Assembly (NCBI GenBank): GCA_903917425.1
Contig: CAIXAQ010000374.1
Coordinates: 1 to 8,324, forward strand
Direction of reading: 5' to 3'
From: an uncultured Bacteroidales bacterium
GTDB taxonomy: Bacteria > Bacteroidota > Bacteroidia > Bacteroidales > UBA4417
Length of the DNA stretch: 8,324 nt
Shown: piece after piece, positions 1 to 7,400 of the stretch
Numbering within the stretch: position 1 is the stretch's first letter
Layout: each line of letters begins with the position of its first letter
Position numbers and translations under genes: made by a program
Notes under the pieces: model-generated
The model's database searches: none
Told to the model about the DNA's origin: nothing
What the model saw: the letters and a program-made list of their open reading frames with translations, nothing else

Positions 1-758
1 GACATGTTCATGTCCGGGGTAACCCGATCCGAGTAAGAGGTAAACCAGGCAGCCTTAGGCAAAACGTTCAATCCTGCAAAAAGCCCTTGTCCCCTGTCCA
101 TACACCATAAATCGTCTATAGAGTAACGCCTGACATTGGAGGCTTTCAATGCCACAAAACCCAATATAGAACTGAGCCTGTTTAGTGTACTTGTTTGTGG
201 GTAATTGGACTGGGCAATAATTTTGTCCAACCCATACTTGTTTATATAAGGCAACAAACAAAGTATCCCTGCCGAAGAACTTTTAAACCCTTCGTTAGCA
301 AATGACAGCGCAACGCTCTTTTCAGCCTGAATTTGAGGTAATTCCTTTTGTTGCTTTTCCTGCCTGGTGCGTCTGGGTAGTTTAGAGAAACCTTCATTAG
401 CAATGATATTGTAGATTGATTTTTCGCTAACACCCATCTGTTTGCTGTCCAAGGCTACTTTAATATCCTCCACAGAGTAATTCTTTTTCCTCAGACTGAT
501 GATCACATCTTTGGCTGTTAGTGTGTTTTGGGCTGTTTTGCGACCTTTTTTGTTTTCTAAAAAGAACAAGTCTTTCGATTTACCAGCTTTTAATTTTTTT
601 GTGAATCCACTTGCGATGGTGGTGAATCCACGCCGGGTGTATCCAAACCGTGCTGCTACGGTAGCCGCATCAATACCTTCCAAATAGTACATGCGCAAGG
701 CTTCATATTGTTTTTGAGCAATAGAAGAAGGGTCTGAAAAGAAATCTATCGGTTTCAT
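1..758 (-). CDS. Probable DDE-type transposase, N-terminal part (runs off the left edge)
   Basis: An open frame of 252 codons starts at ATG 756-758 and reads without a stop to the window edge, so the C-terminal part lies outside. Residues about 10-50 (IAQKQYEALRMYYLEG, then AATVAARFGYTRRGF) resemble a helix-turn-helix. A second helix-turn-helix-like segment follows at about 88-125 (TAKDVIISL, VSEKSIYNII), then a basic linker (PRRTRQEKQQKE). The last visible part contains GLFAGLNVLPKAAWFTSYSDRV, a stretch I associate from memory with a group of transposases annotated in many bacteria; I cannot place it in a named IS family. Two N-terminal DNA-binding segments before a catalytic core fit a transposase that binds element ends. 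The DDE residues and the far terminal repeat are not visible. There is no frameshift or internal stop in the visible part. No Shine-Dalgarno sequence precedes the ATG. Transposase identity is inferred; the open frame itself is read directly. Confidence 0.7.
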   Translation of the reverse strand, partial: MKPIDFFSDPSSIAQKQYEALRMYYLEGIDAATVAARFGYTRRGFTTIASGFTKKLKAGKSKDLFFLENKKGRKTAQNTLTAKDVIISLRKKNYSVEDIKVALDSKQMGVSEKSIYNIIANEGFSKLPRRTRQEKQQKELPQIQAEKSVALSFANEGFKSSSAGILCLLPYINKYGLDKIIAQSNYPQTSTLNRLSSILGFVALKASNVRRYSIDDLWCMDRGQGLFAGLNVLPKAAWFTSYSDRVTPDMNM

Positions 759-823
759 AAACGTATTATTATTACAGTGATAAAGATAATTATAATATGT
801 TTAAATTATACACAAAGCACATA

Positions 824-892
824 AAAGTTATTAACAGCCTCGATTTGGGCTATTAATGAGCATTGTAAATAGGCTGAGTAAAGTTATTAACA
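824..892. repeat. 13-bp direct repeat flanking a 6-bp inverted repeat
   Basis: The 13-mer aaagttattaaca occurs at 824-836 and again at 880-892, 56 bp apart. Between and overlapping the copies are cagcct (835-840) and its reverse complement aggctg (871-876). The arrangement is exact in the sequence. It could be a binding-site pair for a transposase or a regulator, or chance in AT-rich DNA. Nothing in the window identifies a binding protein. Confidence 0.4.
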
Positions 893-901
893 ATTATTAA
901 G

Positions 902-943
902 GTGCTATAACAGCACTATATTTACGTAAATATGCGTAAATAT
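902..943. promoter_or_regulatory. Operator-like cluster: 16-bp perfect palindrome with an extra half-site
   Basis: Positions 918-933 read atatttacgtaaatat, a perfect 16-bp palindrome. The half-site cgtaaatat at 925-933 is repeated at 935-943, exactly 10 bp later, about one helical turn. Just before it, gtgct (902-906) and agcac (912-916) form a 5-bp hairpin with a 5-base loop. Phased half-sites of this kind are typical of dimeric repressor operators. The site lies about 160 bp upstream of the transposase start. No regulator gene is adjacent in the window, so an operator role is inference. Confidence 0.35.
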
Positions 944-999
944 TCTGAAAAACACAGACTAAAACGCCCAGCCTGCTTGTATTGTCTGATGAAAACCTA

Positions 1000-1032
1000 T
1001 ATCACCTGATACGTGATAAATTACCGTGATAA
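1000..1032. repeat. Repeated GTGATA half-sites in inverted and direct orientation
   Basis: tatcac (1000-1005) is the inverse of gtgata at 1013-1018, giving a 6-bp inverted repeat with a 7-base spacer. The octamer cgtgataa occurs at 1012-1019 and again at 1025-1032, 13 bp apart. A further gtgataa occurs at 777-783 near the transposase start. The repeats are exact; a protein-binding role is only a suggestion. Confidence 0.3.
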
Positions 1033-1113
1033 TCTATGATTAGCATAGTTTTCATAAAAACTAACAAATCGATAATTCCCCGGGATTTATCCATTAAATG
1101 GAACGATTATTCT

Positions 1114-1731
1114 TTAGAAAATATTAGATAAGGTTGAGAGTAATTGCATGAAAAGTGCTGGTTTTAAGATTATTGTGAATACAAATCCAAAAACAGCTCC
1201 CCAAAAATGTGCATCGTGACCTATATTGTCGATATTCTTCTTCCCCATGTAACCCGAATAGATCAGGTACAGAACGCCAAAAAGAATGGCAGGTATCCCT
1301 ATAGGAATCGGGAAGAGGTAGATTTTACTCAGAGGCGCAAAAATTATACTTGCAAAAACCACTGCCGAAACGGCTCCCGAAGCTCCGACAGCCGTGTAGC
1401 TATAGTCGTCCTTATGCTTGCCATATGCTGGTAATGTTGACAATGCCGCACCTGCCACATACAGCAGGATGTAATACAGTATTCCCTTCAGTCCGAAATA
1501 CATGTTATAATATTGTTCCACAATCCCACCAAAAGAGTACAGTACCATCATATTGACGAGTAAATGTATCCAGTCGGCATGAACGAGAGCGTACGACAGA
1601 AAACGGTAGCTGTTTTTGAAATGCTTGATATCGTATGCATTAAATGCCAACCTACGGAACAAATCGCGGTTACTGAAAGCAAATACGGATACCCCGGCAG
1701 TAATCAGGATAATTATGATTGAAACAGACAT
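1114..1731 (-). CDS. Rhomboid family intramembrane serine protease
   Basis: This 205-residue integral inner-membrane protein probably cleaves transmembrane segments of client proteins within the bilayer. The family signature is complete. GASG at residues 116-119 carries the nucleophile S118. The sequence AHFWGAVFG carries the catalytic partner H175. H51, H56 and N60 in HADWIHLLVN match the conserved His/Asn positions of helix 2 that line the active site in GlpG. SFGGIVE (66-72) matches the following loop motif. Hydrophobic segments lie at about 4-19, 54-70, 84-98, 112-132, 140-158 and 174-196, which fits the six-helix bacterial core with no extra cytoplasmic domain. The ATG (1729-1731) sits one base after the TAA of the preceding gene, so the two are almost certainly translationally coupled and co-transcribed. 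The substrate is unknown; the membrane protein upstream in the operon is an obvious candidate for partner or client, but that is inference. Confidence 0.93.
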   Translation of the reverse strand: MSVSIIIILITAGVSVFAFSNRDLFRRLAFNAYDIKHFKNSYRFLSYALVHADWIHLLVNMMVLYSFGGIVEQYYNMYFGLKGILYYILLYVAGAALSTLPAYGKHKDDYSYTAVGASGAVSAVVFASIIFAPLSKIYLFPIPIGIPAILFGVLYLIYSGYMGKKNIDNIGHDAHFWGAVFGFVFTIILKPALFMQLLSTLSNIF

Positions 1732-1732
1732 A

Positions 1733-2632
1733 TTATTTAGGCTGTTGAGTATAATCTATTTCAGACCCCAGCATGCTGTGAGGAACAAGGTAGACTGCAA
1801 GCAAAATAACAGCCGCCAGGATAGCCCAACCGCGGGCAGAAGGATTTTTGCGCAGTTTCACAACGGCAATGGCCCAACCCAGCACGGCAATGGCAGTTTT
1901 ATTGTCGGTAAGATCGCCAAAATTCAGAATTCCTTTCATCGGCCATCCTGTCCAGTATGCTCCAAATGCGAAATTTTGAACGAAAGGACCTAAAATCAAT
2001 CCTCCTGGAATAAAAAACAGCAGAGTAAGCAAGGAATACAGGTAGGTGCGGTTACCATTCCTCAAGGCTTCAATTCCCGCACGGGTGCTGAAAAGCATTG
2101 CGAGGAACATGAGCAGAATATGGGGTAAAAGCACAAACATAGGAACAGGTCCTTTGAATCGCATTACAACCGGGTGTTCCGTTAGGCTTACCGTTTCTTT
2201 TTTATCTGAAAGTTGCACACTGTATTCCATTTTGCCTGCAGCAGGTTGCACAGGCATCATGAATTTCAGGTTTTTTTCCAATTTGTAGCTCCGTGGTTTA
2301 TGGGTTATCAGTCTCCAAAGATTCGCAAAACTGGCATCATATGAAGTGTCGATGGAACGTGTCAACGCGGAAGTACTGATACTATCATTACTTTTAAACC
2401 TTTTATATATTATTGATCCAGAAACCGCTGTATCGGGAACGGTTATGGTAATGGGGGCATCTTTTTCGTTTTCGGCTGTCCTGATAAGCTTATAATTTAT
2501 AACATTTTCATTTATAACTACCTTGCCACGAACCGGATAAGTAGGGCCGGTCATCCGCTGGTAACTGGCTATTGCTATGGTAAAAAAAATGGCGAAGATC
2601 CACCAAAGTGTTGATTTTAGTGCTGTACTCAT
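1733..2632 (-). CDS. Unrecognised five-helix membrane protein with large extracytoplasmic domain
   Basis: I do not recognise a named family. Numbered from the longer possible start at 2662, the protein has one hydrophobic helix at about 18-33, a largely polar 130-residue domain with beta-type composition (about 37-170), and four further helices at about 174-192, 206-225, 255-270 and 278-294. A topology with the 37-170 domain outside the cytoplasm is likely. A Gly/aromatic-rich stretch at about 230-258 (FAFGAYWTGWP, then DLTDNKTA) between helices 3 and 4 looks conserved-motif-like and may be functional. I prefer the start at ATG 2630-2632 (MSTALKSTLWW, 299 residues). The alternative ATG at 2660-2662 would lie upstream of the transcript start predicted from the -7 box at 2660-2667. 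The gene is first in an operon with the rhomboid protease, separated by one base, so the two probably act together at the inner membrane. The function is unknown. Confidence 0.8.
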   Translation of the reverse strand: MSTALKSTLWWIFAIFFTIAIASYQRMTGPTYPVRGKVVINENVINYKLIRTAENEKDAPITITVPDTAVSGSIIYKRFKSNDSISTSALTRSIDTSYDASFANLWRLITHKPRSYKLEKNLKFMMPVQPAAGKMEYSVQLSDKKETVSLTEHPVVMRFKGPVPMFVLLPHILLMFLAMLFSTRAGIEALRNGNRTYLYSLLTLLFFIPGGLILGPFVQNFAFGAYWTGWPMKGILNFGDLTDNKTAIAVLGWAIAVVKLRKNPSARGWAILAAVILLAVYLVPHSMLGSEIDYTQQPK

Positions 2633-2659
2633 GGGTGTATTTATATGGTTGATTTGCTG

Positions 2660-2667
2660 CAAAATTA
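2660..2667 (-). promoter_or_regulatory. Bacteroidota -7 promoter element for the membrane protein/rhomboid operon
   Basis: On the minus strand these bases read TAATTTTG, a full match to the Bacteroidota consensus TAnnTTTG. Transcription would start at about 2653-2656, leaving a leader of about 22 bases before the ATG at 2632. A good -33 TTTG element at the usual distance is not evident. The match overlaps the alternative upstream ATG at 2662 and argues against that start. Confidence 0.5.
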
Positions 2668-2699
2668 TCCTATTATTTTTATTTATCGCTGTAAATATG

Positions 2700-2707
2700 T
2701 ACTTTTG
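2700..2707 (+). promoter_or_regulatory. Bacteroidota -7 promoter element for the outer-membrane protein gene
   Basis: These bases read TACTTTTG, a full match to TAnnTTTG in the plus orientation, 33 bp from the oppositely oriented element at 2660-2667. Transcription would start at about 2711-2714. If so, the ATG at 2645 cannot be used, and translation must begin at ATG 2723 or later. No clear -33 element is seen. Confidence 0.45.
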
Positions 2708-2722
2708 AGAATATATTTTTTA

Positions 2723-4339
2723 ATGAGCCTGGTTTTGCTGAGTAATAAACAGGGTGTTTTTTTCGTTTGTATACCTATACAACTTGTAATCCTAAATAAA
2801 TTGCCTTTACCAGAAAAGTCGCTTTTTATCAAGATTCGCCCGGGATTTATCAGAACACTTTTCCTGGTTTCCCTGTTTATGGGAATACGACCATTAACGG
2901 CACAGGAGATGCTTGGCATTGTAAACAGCAGTTATTCAGGTATTACCGGATCCATAATCAATCCTGCGGTTACAGTTACTTCGCCTTATTATATTGATGT
3001 CAATATAGTTGCTCTCGACGCATTTGTCGAAAATAATTATGTCTACCTGGCAAAAGAAGAATATCAATTCAGTCGTTTTTTTCAGAAAAATCCCATTTTC
3101 CCGACTCATGGTGCTGATAGCAACATGATTGCCTATGATTATTACAACCAAAAGGACAAAACTGCATACTCACAGCAGCGGGTTCTGGGCCCTTCTTTTG
3201 CCGTTACCATAGGGCGGCATTCGTTTGGCCTGGTTACCGGGGCCCGTGTCGTAATGTCGTCCCGGAATATACCTTATGAAATTGCAAAATTCGGTTTCGA
3301 GCAGTTTGAATATATTCCACAATTTGATATCAACTATATTGATAACCGGAATATCTATAATGCAGAATTAGCCTGGGCTGAAATTGGATTCAACTATTCG
3401 TATGTTTTCAGTCAGAAAGGCATGGATTATTGGGCAGCAGGCATTACTGTCAAGGACTTGCAGGGATATGCAGGCGGGTATATTTATACCAAAAATGCGG
3501 ATTATGTGATGCTCGAGCACGATACGCTCATTGTGCATAACCTAAATGCTGAGGCAGGTTATTCATCGCCTGTTGATTTTGAAACCAATATTTTAGAGAA
3601 AAACCCCCTGTTCAGAGGCAAAGGCATAGGCCTGGATATAGGCGTTGTTTACGAGCGAAAAAAAAGCTATTCCAGGACTTCCCGCTTCAATAAACTTTGC
3701 GCACAAAGCTATACGCCTTATAAGTATAAAATCGGTGTGTCTCTGCTCGACATCGGGCGGGTGAGGTTTAAGCAAAATGCCGAAAAACTTGTTTTTACCG
3801 AGGTCTCAACCTATTGGCCCGGAATATCTTCAGTTGGATATACCTCTGTAAGAGAGTTGACAGATTTACTGAGTAACCAGTTTTACGGCAATCCAACGGA
3901 ACTGGTTCAGGGCAACGAAATTCAAATTGCTCTGCCAACCGCTGTTAGCATACAGGCGGACTTAAATTACCGTAACAACTGGTACATAAACGGAAGTATT
4001 GTTTACCCGCTTCAGATTTCGAAAACTGGGTTGATCAGGCCTGTTTTATTCGCTGTGACGCCCCGCTATCAGACTGCTTTTTTCGAGGCCAGTATGCCGC
4101 TTAGTCTTTACGACTGGAACAAGCCGCGTATCGGGCTGAGTGCCCGGTTCGGATTTCTTACCATAGGGACTGAAAAGCTCAGCGGGTACTTCCATTACAA
4201 GGACTTTACCGGCATCGATTTTTATTTGGGGCTGAAATTCGGGCTACAGAAAGGGAAATGCCGCAACAAACCTGACAGTAATTGTGGCTATGGTGAATAT
4301 AAAAAGTTTACAAAGAACAATGGTGAGAAGACAAAGTAA
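2723..4339 (+). CDS. Secreted, probably outer-membrane beta-barrel protein (DUF5723-like)
   Basis: The mature part is about 475 residues of alternating aromatic/polar strands, for example WYINGSIVYPLQI and GIDFYLGLKFGLQKG near the C-terminus, typical of a Bacteroidota outer-membrane barrel. A signal peptide is clear: basic KSLFIKIRPGFIR, hydrophobic TLFLVSLFMG, then a likely cut at LTA|QEM (QEM codons at about 2903-2911). Just after it, SSYSGITGSIINPA resembles the start of Bacteroidota proteins annotated as DUF5723; I recall this resemblance and cannot check it. The start is uncertain. ATG 2645 lies before the predicted transcript start. ATG 2723 gives a 60-residue leader. TTG 2801, preceded by AT-rich aaataaa, gives a normal leader of about 34 residues and is biologically attractive. 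The gene is divergent from the membrane protein/rhomboid operon. Its function is unknown: structural, transport and surface-assembly roles are all possible. Confidence 0.75.
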   Translation: MSLVLLSNKQGVFFVCIPIQLVILNKLPLPEKSLFIKIRPGFIRTLFLVSLFMGIRPLTAQEMLGIVNSSYSGITGSIINPAVTVTSPYYIDVNIVALDAFVENNYVYLAKEEYQFSRFFQKNPIFPTHGADSNMIAYDYYNQKDKTAYSQQRVLGPSFAVTIGRHSFGLVTGARVVMSSRNIPYEIAKFGFEQFEYIPQFDINYIDNRNIYNAELAWAEIGFNYSYVFSQKGMDYWAAGITVKDLQGYAGGYIYTKNADYVMLEHDTLIVHNLNAEAGYSSPVDFETNILEKNPLFRGKGIGLDIGVVYERKKSYSRTSRFNKLCAQSYTPYKYKIGVSLLDIGRVRFKQNAEKLVFTEVSTYWPGISSVGYTSVRELTDLLSNQFYGNPTELVQGNEIQIALPTAVSIQADLNYRNNWYINGSIVYPLQISKTGLIRPVLFAVTPRYQTAFFEASMPLSLYDWNKPRIGLSARFGFLTIGTEKLSGYFHYKDFTGIDFYLGLKFGLQKGKCRNKPDSNCGYGEYKKFTKNNGEKTK

Positions 4340-4399
4340 GCAAAACATATGGCTCAAAATGAAAAAATAAAGGAAGCCGCCTTACTTTGTCATTCCTCA
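4324..4399. terminator. Long inverted repeat at a convergent gene junction, possible bidirectional terminator
   Basis: gacaaagtaag (4330-4340) and its exact reverse complement cttactttgtc (4381-4391) form an 11-bp perfect stem around a 40-base loop. Allowing two single-base bulges extends pairing outward to 4324 and 4399. The left arm contains the TAA stop of the barrel gene (4337-4339). The position between two convergent genes fits a shared terminator, but the loop is long and no clean T-run follows either arm directly; T-rich DNA lies at about 4409-4427. The inverted repeat is directly visible; the terminator role is inferred. Confidence 0.4.
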
Positions 4400-4452
4400 T
4401 TCAATGTTTTATGTTTAGTGTTTTTATATGCTTCTGTTTAACCACCTCAGGA

Positions 4453-7400
4453 TTACGACAAATCCGAATGACCAACAGGGACTGTAAAATAGAACGTGCT
4501 TCCTTTCTTTACTTCGCTTTCTGCCCAAATTTTGCCACCGTGTTTCTCGATAAAATCTTTACAAAGCAATAAGCCCAGCCCTGTGCTTGGTTCACCGTCA
4601 GTGCCTTTGCGGCTTATGCTTGTATCGAGTCTGAACATATTGGCCAGTATTTTCGTGTCCATGCCAATACCTGTGTCTTTCACGGTGATCACGACATGAT
4701 TGTCAGGAGCGTAATTGGCTGAAATACTTACCGAACCTCCGGCCCGTGTATATTTTACGGCATTACTTACTAAGTTTCGGATGGTGGAAGCCAGCATTTT
4801 TTCGTCGGCAAACACATAAATATTTTCAGGAATATGTATATTCAATGCAATCCCCTTTTTACCGGAGGAATCCATCATCAGTTGCAAAGTGGAGGTTGCA
4901 AAAGGAAGCAGCGACACGGATTTAGGTTCAAAACTTGTGGCGCCCTGCTGCATGCGCGACCATTCCAACAGGTTGTTGAGCAAGTTATAAAGGTTGTTTG
5001 CCGATACATTCAAGCCTGACGAAATATCCTGAAGCTCTTTGAGCGTAAGCGAACTGATTTCTTCCGACATTAGTTGCGTCAGGCCTAAAAATCCATTAAA
5101 AGGTCCGCGCAGGTCGTGGGCGATGATGGAGAAAAACTTGTCCTTCTCGGAATTAATTTTTTCAAGTTCGAGGTTTTTGCGTTTACTTTCCTCTTCAGCT
5201 TGTTTACGCCGCGTGATATCCTGTCCCTGGGCAATGGTGGCAAGCGGGGTTTTCCCGTCGGGTGCAAATAGTGTGGCCGAATTCCACAACACTGTACGGG
5301 AAGTTTTATCGCGATGCTGAATCTCGATCTCCACCGTTTCCCAGTGTTCACCGCTAAGGGTTTTGCGGATGAGCGACATCGATTTTCCGGCAAGTGCGGG
5401 AGGAAATAGTATCTCGAGTGATTGGCCCAAAACTTCTGCCTCGTTAAAGCCGGTGAGGGTTTCGAAAGCATGATTAAACCGGGTAATGTTGAAATGCGGA
5501 TCCCAGACTATAATAGGCGCATTGGCATAATTGATCAGGTTTTCGAGGTACGAATTTGTTTTGAGCAGTTCTTCTTCGGCTTGCTTACGTTCTGTAATAT
5601 CAAGCAGGGAGGCAAGCATATGATTTACTGTGCCATCGGTATTTCGCTGGCACGACACACTTAGAGTGGTGTAAATTGTAGAGCCATCTTTGCGTAAAAA
5701 CCGTTTGTCGATCGAATAGGAATTCCTTTTGCCTGCGATAACCTGATTGAATAATTCAACGTCTGCATCCAGGTCATCTGCATGAGTAAGTTCTGACCAG
5801 GTATGTTGTGAGAGCTCTTCTTTTGTATAACCCATCATTTGGCATAAACGCTCATTGACTTCAAGCCATCCTTTTTCGGGCGAGGTAATACACATGCCTA
5901 TTGAGCCCATCTCAAAATATTCTTTAAAAGCTTCCCTGCTTTTTCTTAATTCTGTTTCGACCTGCTTTCGTTCGCTAATATCCTGCCCCTGGGCAATGGT
6001 GGCAAGCGGGGTTTTCCCGTCGGGTTCAAAAAGTGTAGCCGAATTCCACAAAACTGTCCGGGAAGTTTTATCGCGGTGCTGAATTTCGATCTCCACGGTT
6101 TCCCAGCGCTCGCCTGTAAGGGTTTTGCGGATAAGCGACATCGATTTTCCGGCAAGTACGGAAGGAAATAGTATTTCCAGCGGTTGGCCTAAAACTTCTG
6201 CTTCGGTGCGCCCGGTAAGGGCTTCGAAAGCATGATTAAACCGGGTAATGTTGAAATGCGGATCCCAGACTATAATAGGCGCATTGGCATAATTGATCAG
6301 GTTTTCGAGATATGAATTTGTTTCGAGCAGTTCCTTTTCGGCAAGTTTGCGTTCGGTAATATCCTGAAAAAGTCCATAGATTCTTCGATTCTTTAAATCT
6401 GCCTTGCCGATGGATTTAACTGACCGGCGATTCCCTTTGGCAGTAATAATTTCCGAATCAACTTCAAACGACTCACCATACTCGAAAGCACGCTGTACGG
6501 CAGCATCAATAGCAGGCAAGGATTCAGGGGTGTAAAAACGGGCCTCCTGATCCGCCATTGGAATAAAGGTTTGATCAACTTCGTGAATAGCATACATTTC
6601 CCGGGTCCATGTAAGTTTCCTGGTGTCAATATTAAATTCCCAACCGCCGATTTTTCCTATACTCTGGGAATCTTCCAGTAATTTTTGAATTCGTTCATTT
6701 TCATTTTCTGCCAGTATGCGTTTCGAAACATCAATAAATGTGCAAATCACATGATTCACAGTTCCGTCGTTGTTTAACTGGGGTAGGGCATCAACCAACA
6801 ACCAGGCACGATCGCCGGCCGAAGGCCGGTAAACCCCCATGATCACGCTTCGAACGGGTAATCGGGTGGCAATTGACTGGGGAACCGGGTGTGTATTTCC
6901 GGGAAAGGGCGAACCGTCCTCATGAATAACATTCCAGCTGGGGTCAAAAGATGTTCTTCCCAACAGTTGGTCTTCGGTTATTCCGAGTAGTTCGAGAGCT
7001 TTGGAATTGCTTAATATCATTCCGGAATCAGGTCCTTGTAAAAGCACTCCCACCGGCATATTCGTTACCAGGTTTTTAAACTTATCTTCACTGATCCGGA
7101 GGGCGTCCTCCGCTTTTCTACGCTCTGAAATGTTTTCGAATACGGTGGCAAAACTTCCGGGGTAGGGGCGGTAAACCGAAATGGAAAAATATTTATCAAG
7201 GGGAGCAAAATAGGTTTCGAAAACTTCAGGTTTCCCTGTAAGAGCAACCCTTGTATATACATCGAAGAAAGGCGGGTCGTCAACACCATAAGCTGCTTTG
7301 CTTGTTTTGTTGATAACGGTTTCCCTGTTAATACCAAGCTGAACTTCGAAAGCAGGATTTACTTCAACGATAAGATAATCTTCGGGAACGCCCTGTTCGT

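Larger units (their letters stand above)
759..1113. other. Gene-free AT-rich intergenic region
   Basis: This 355-bp stretch lies between the start of the transposase and the end of the rhomboid gene. I found no credible coding frame on either strand, only frames of about 15 codons or fewer, and no RNA gene. It is visibly more AT-rich than the flanking genes and holds several short symmetric or repeated elements, listed separately. It probably includes the transposase promoter and one end of the insertion element, but the partner end is outside the window, so the terminal repeat and the target-site duplication cannot be identified. Confidence 0.7.

Noticed and set aside
55..687. Short frames of 60-70 codons at 55-261 and 242-433 (minus) and 499-687 (plus)
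   Set aside because: They lie within the continuous transposase frame in other frames or on the opposite strand, and their translations show no domain-like pattern.
1046..1063. AT-only hairpin (7-bp arms, 4-base loop) downstream of the rhomboid gene
   Set aside because: It is too weak and lacks a T-tract on the relevant strand, so I did not call it a terminator.
1207..2288. Plus-strand frames antisense to the rhomboid and membrane-protein genes
   Set aside because: The opposite strand carries a complete rhomboid signature and helices typical of membrane proteins; the plus frames have no recognisable composition or start context.
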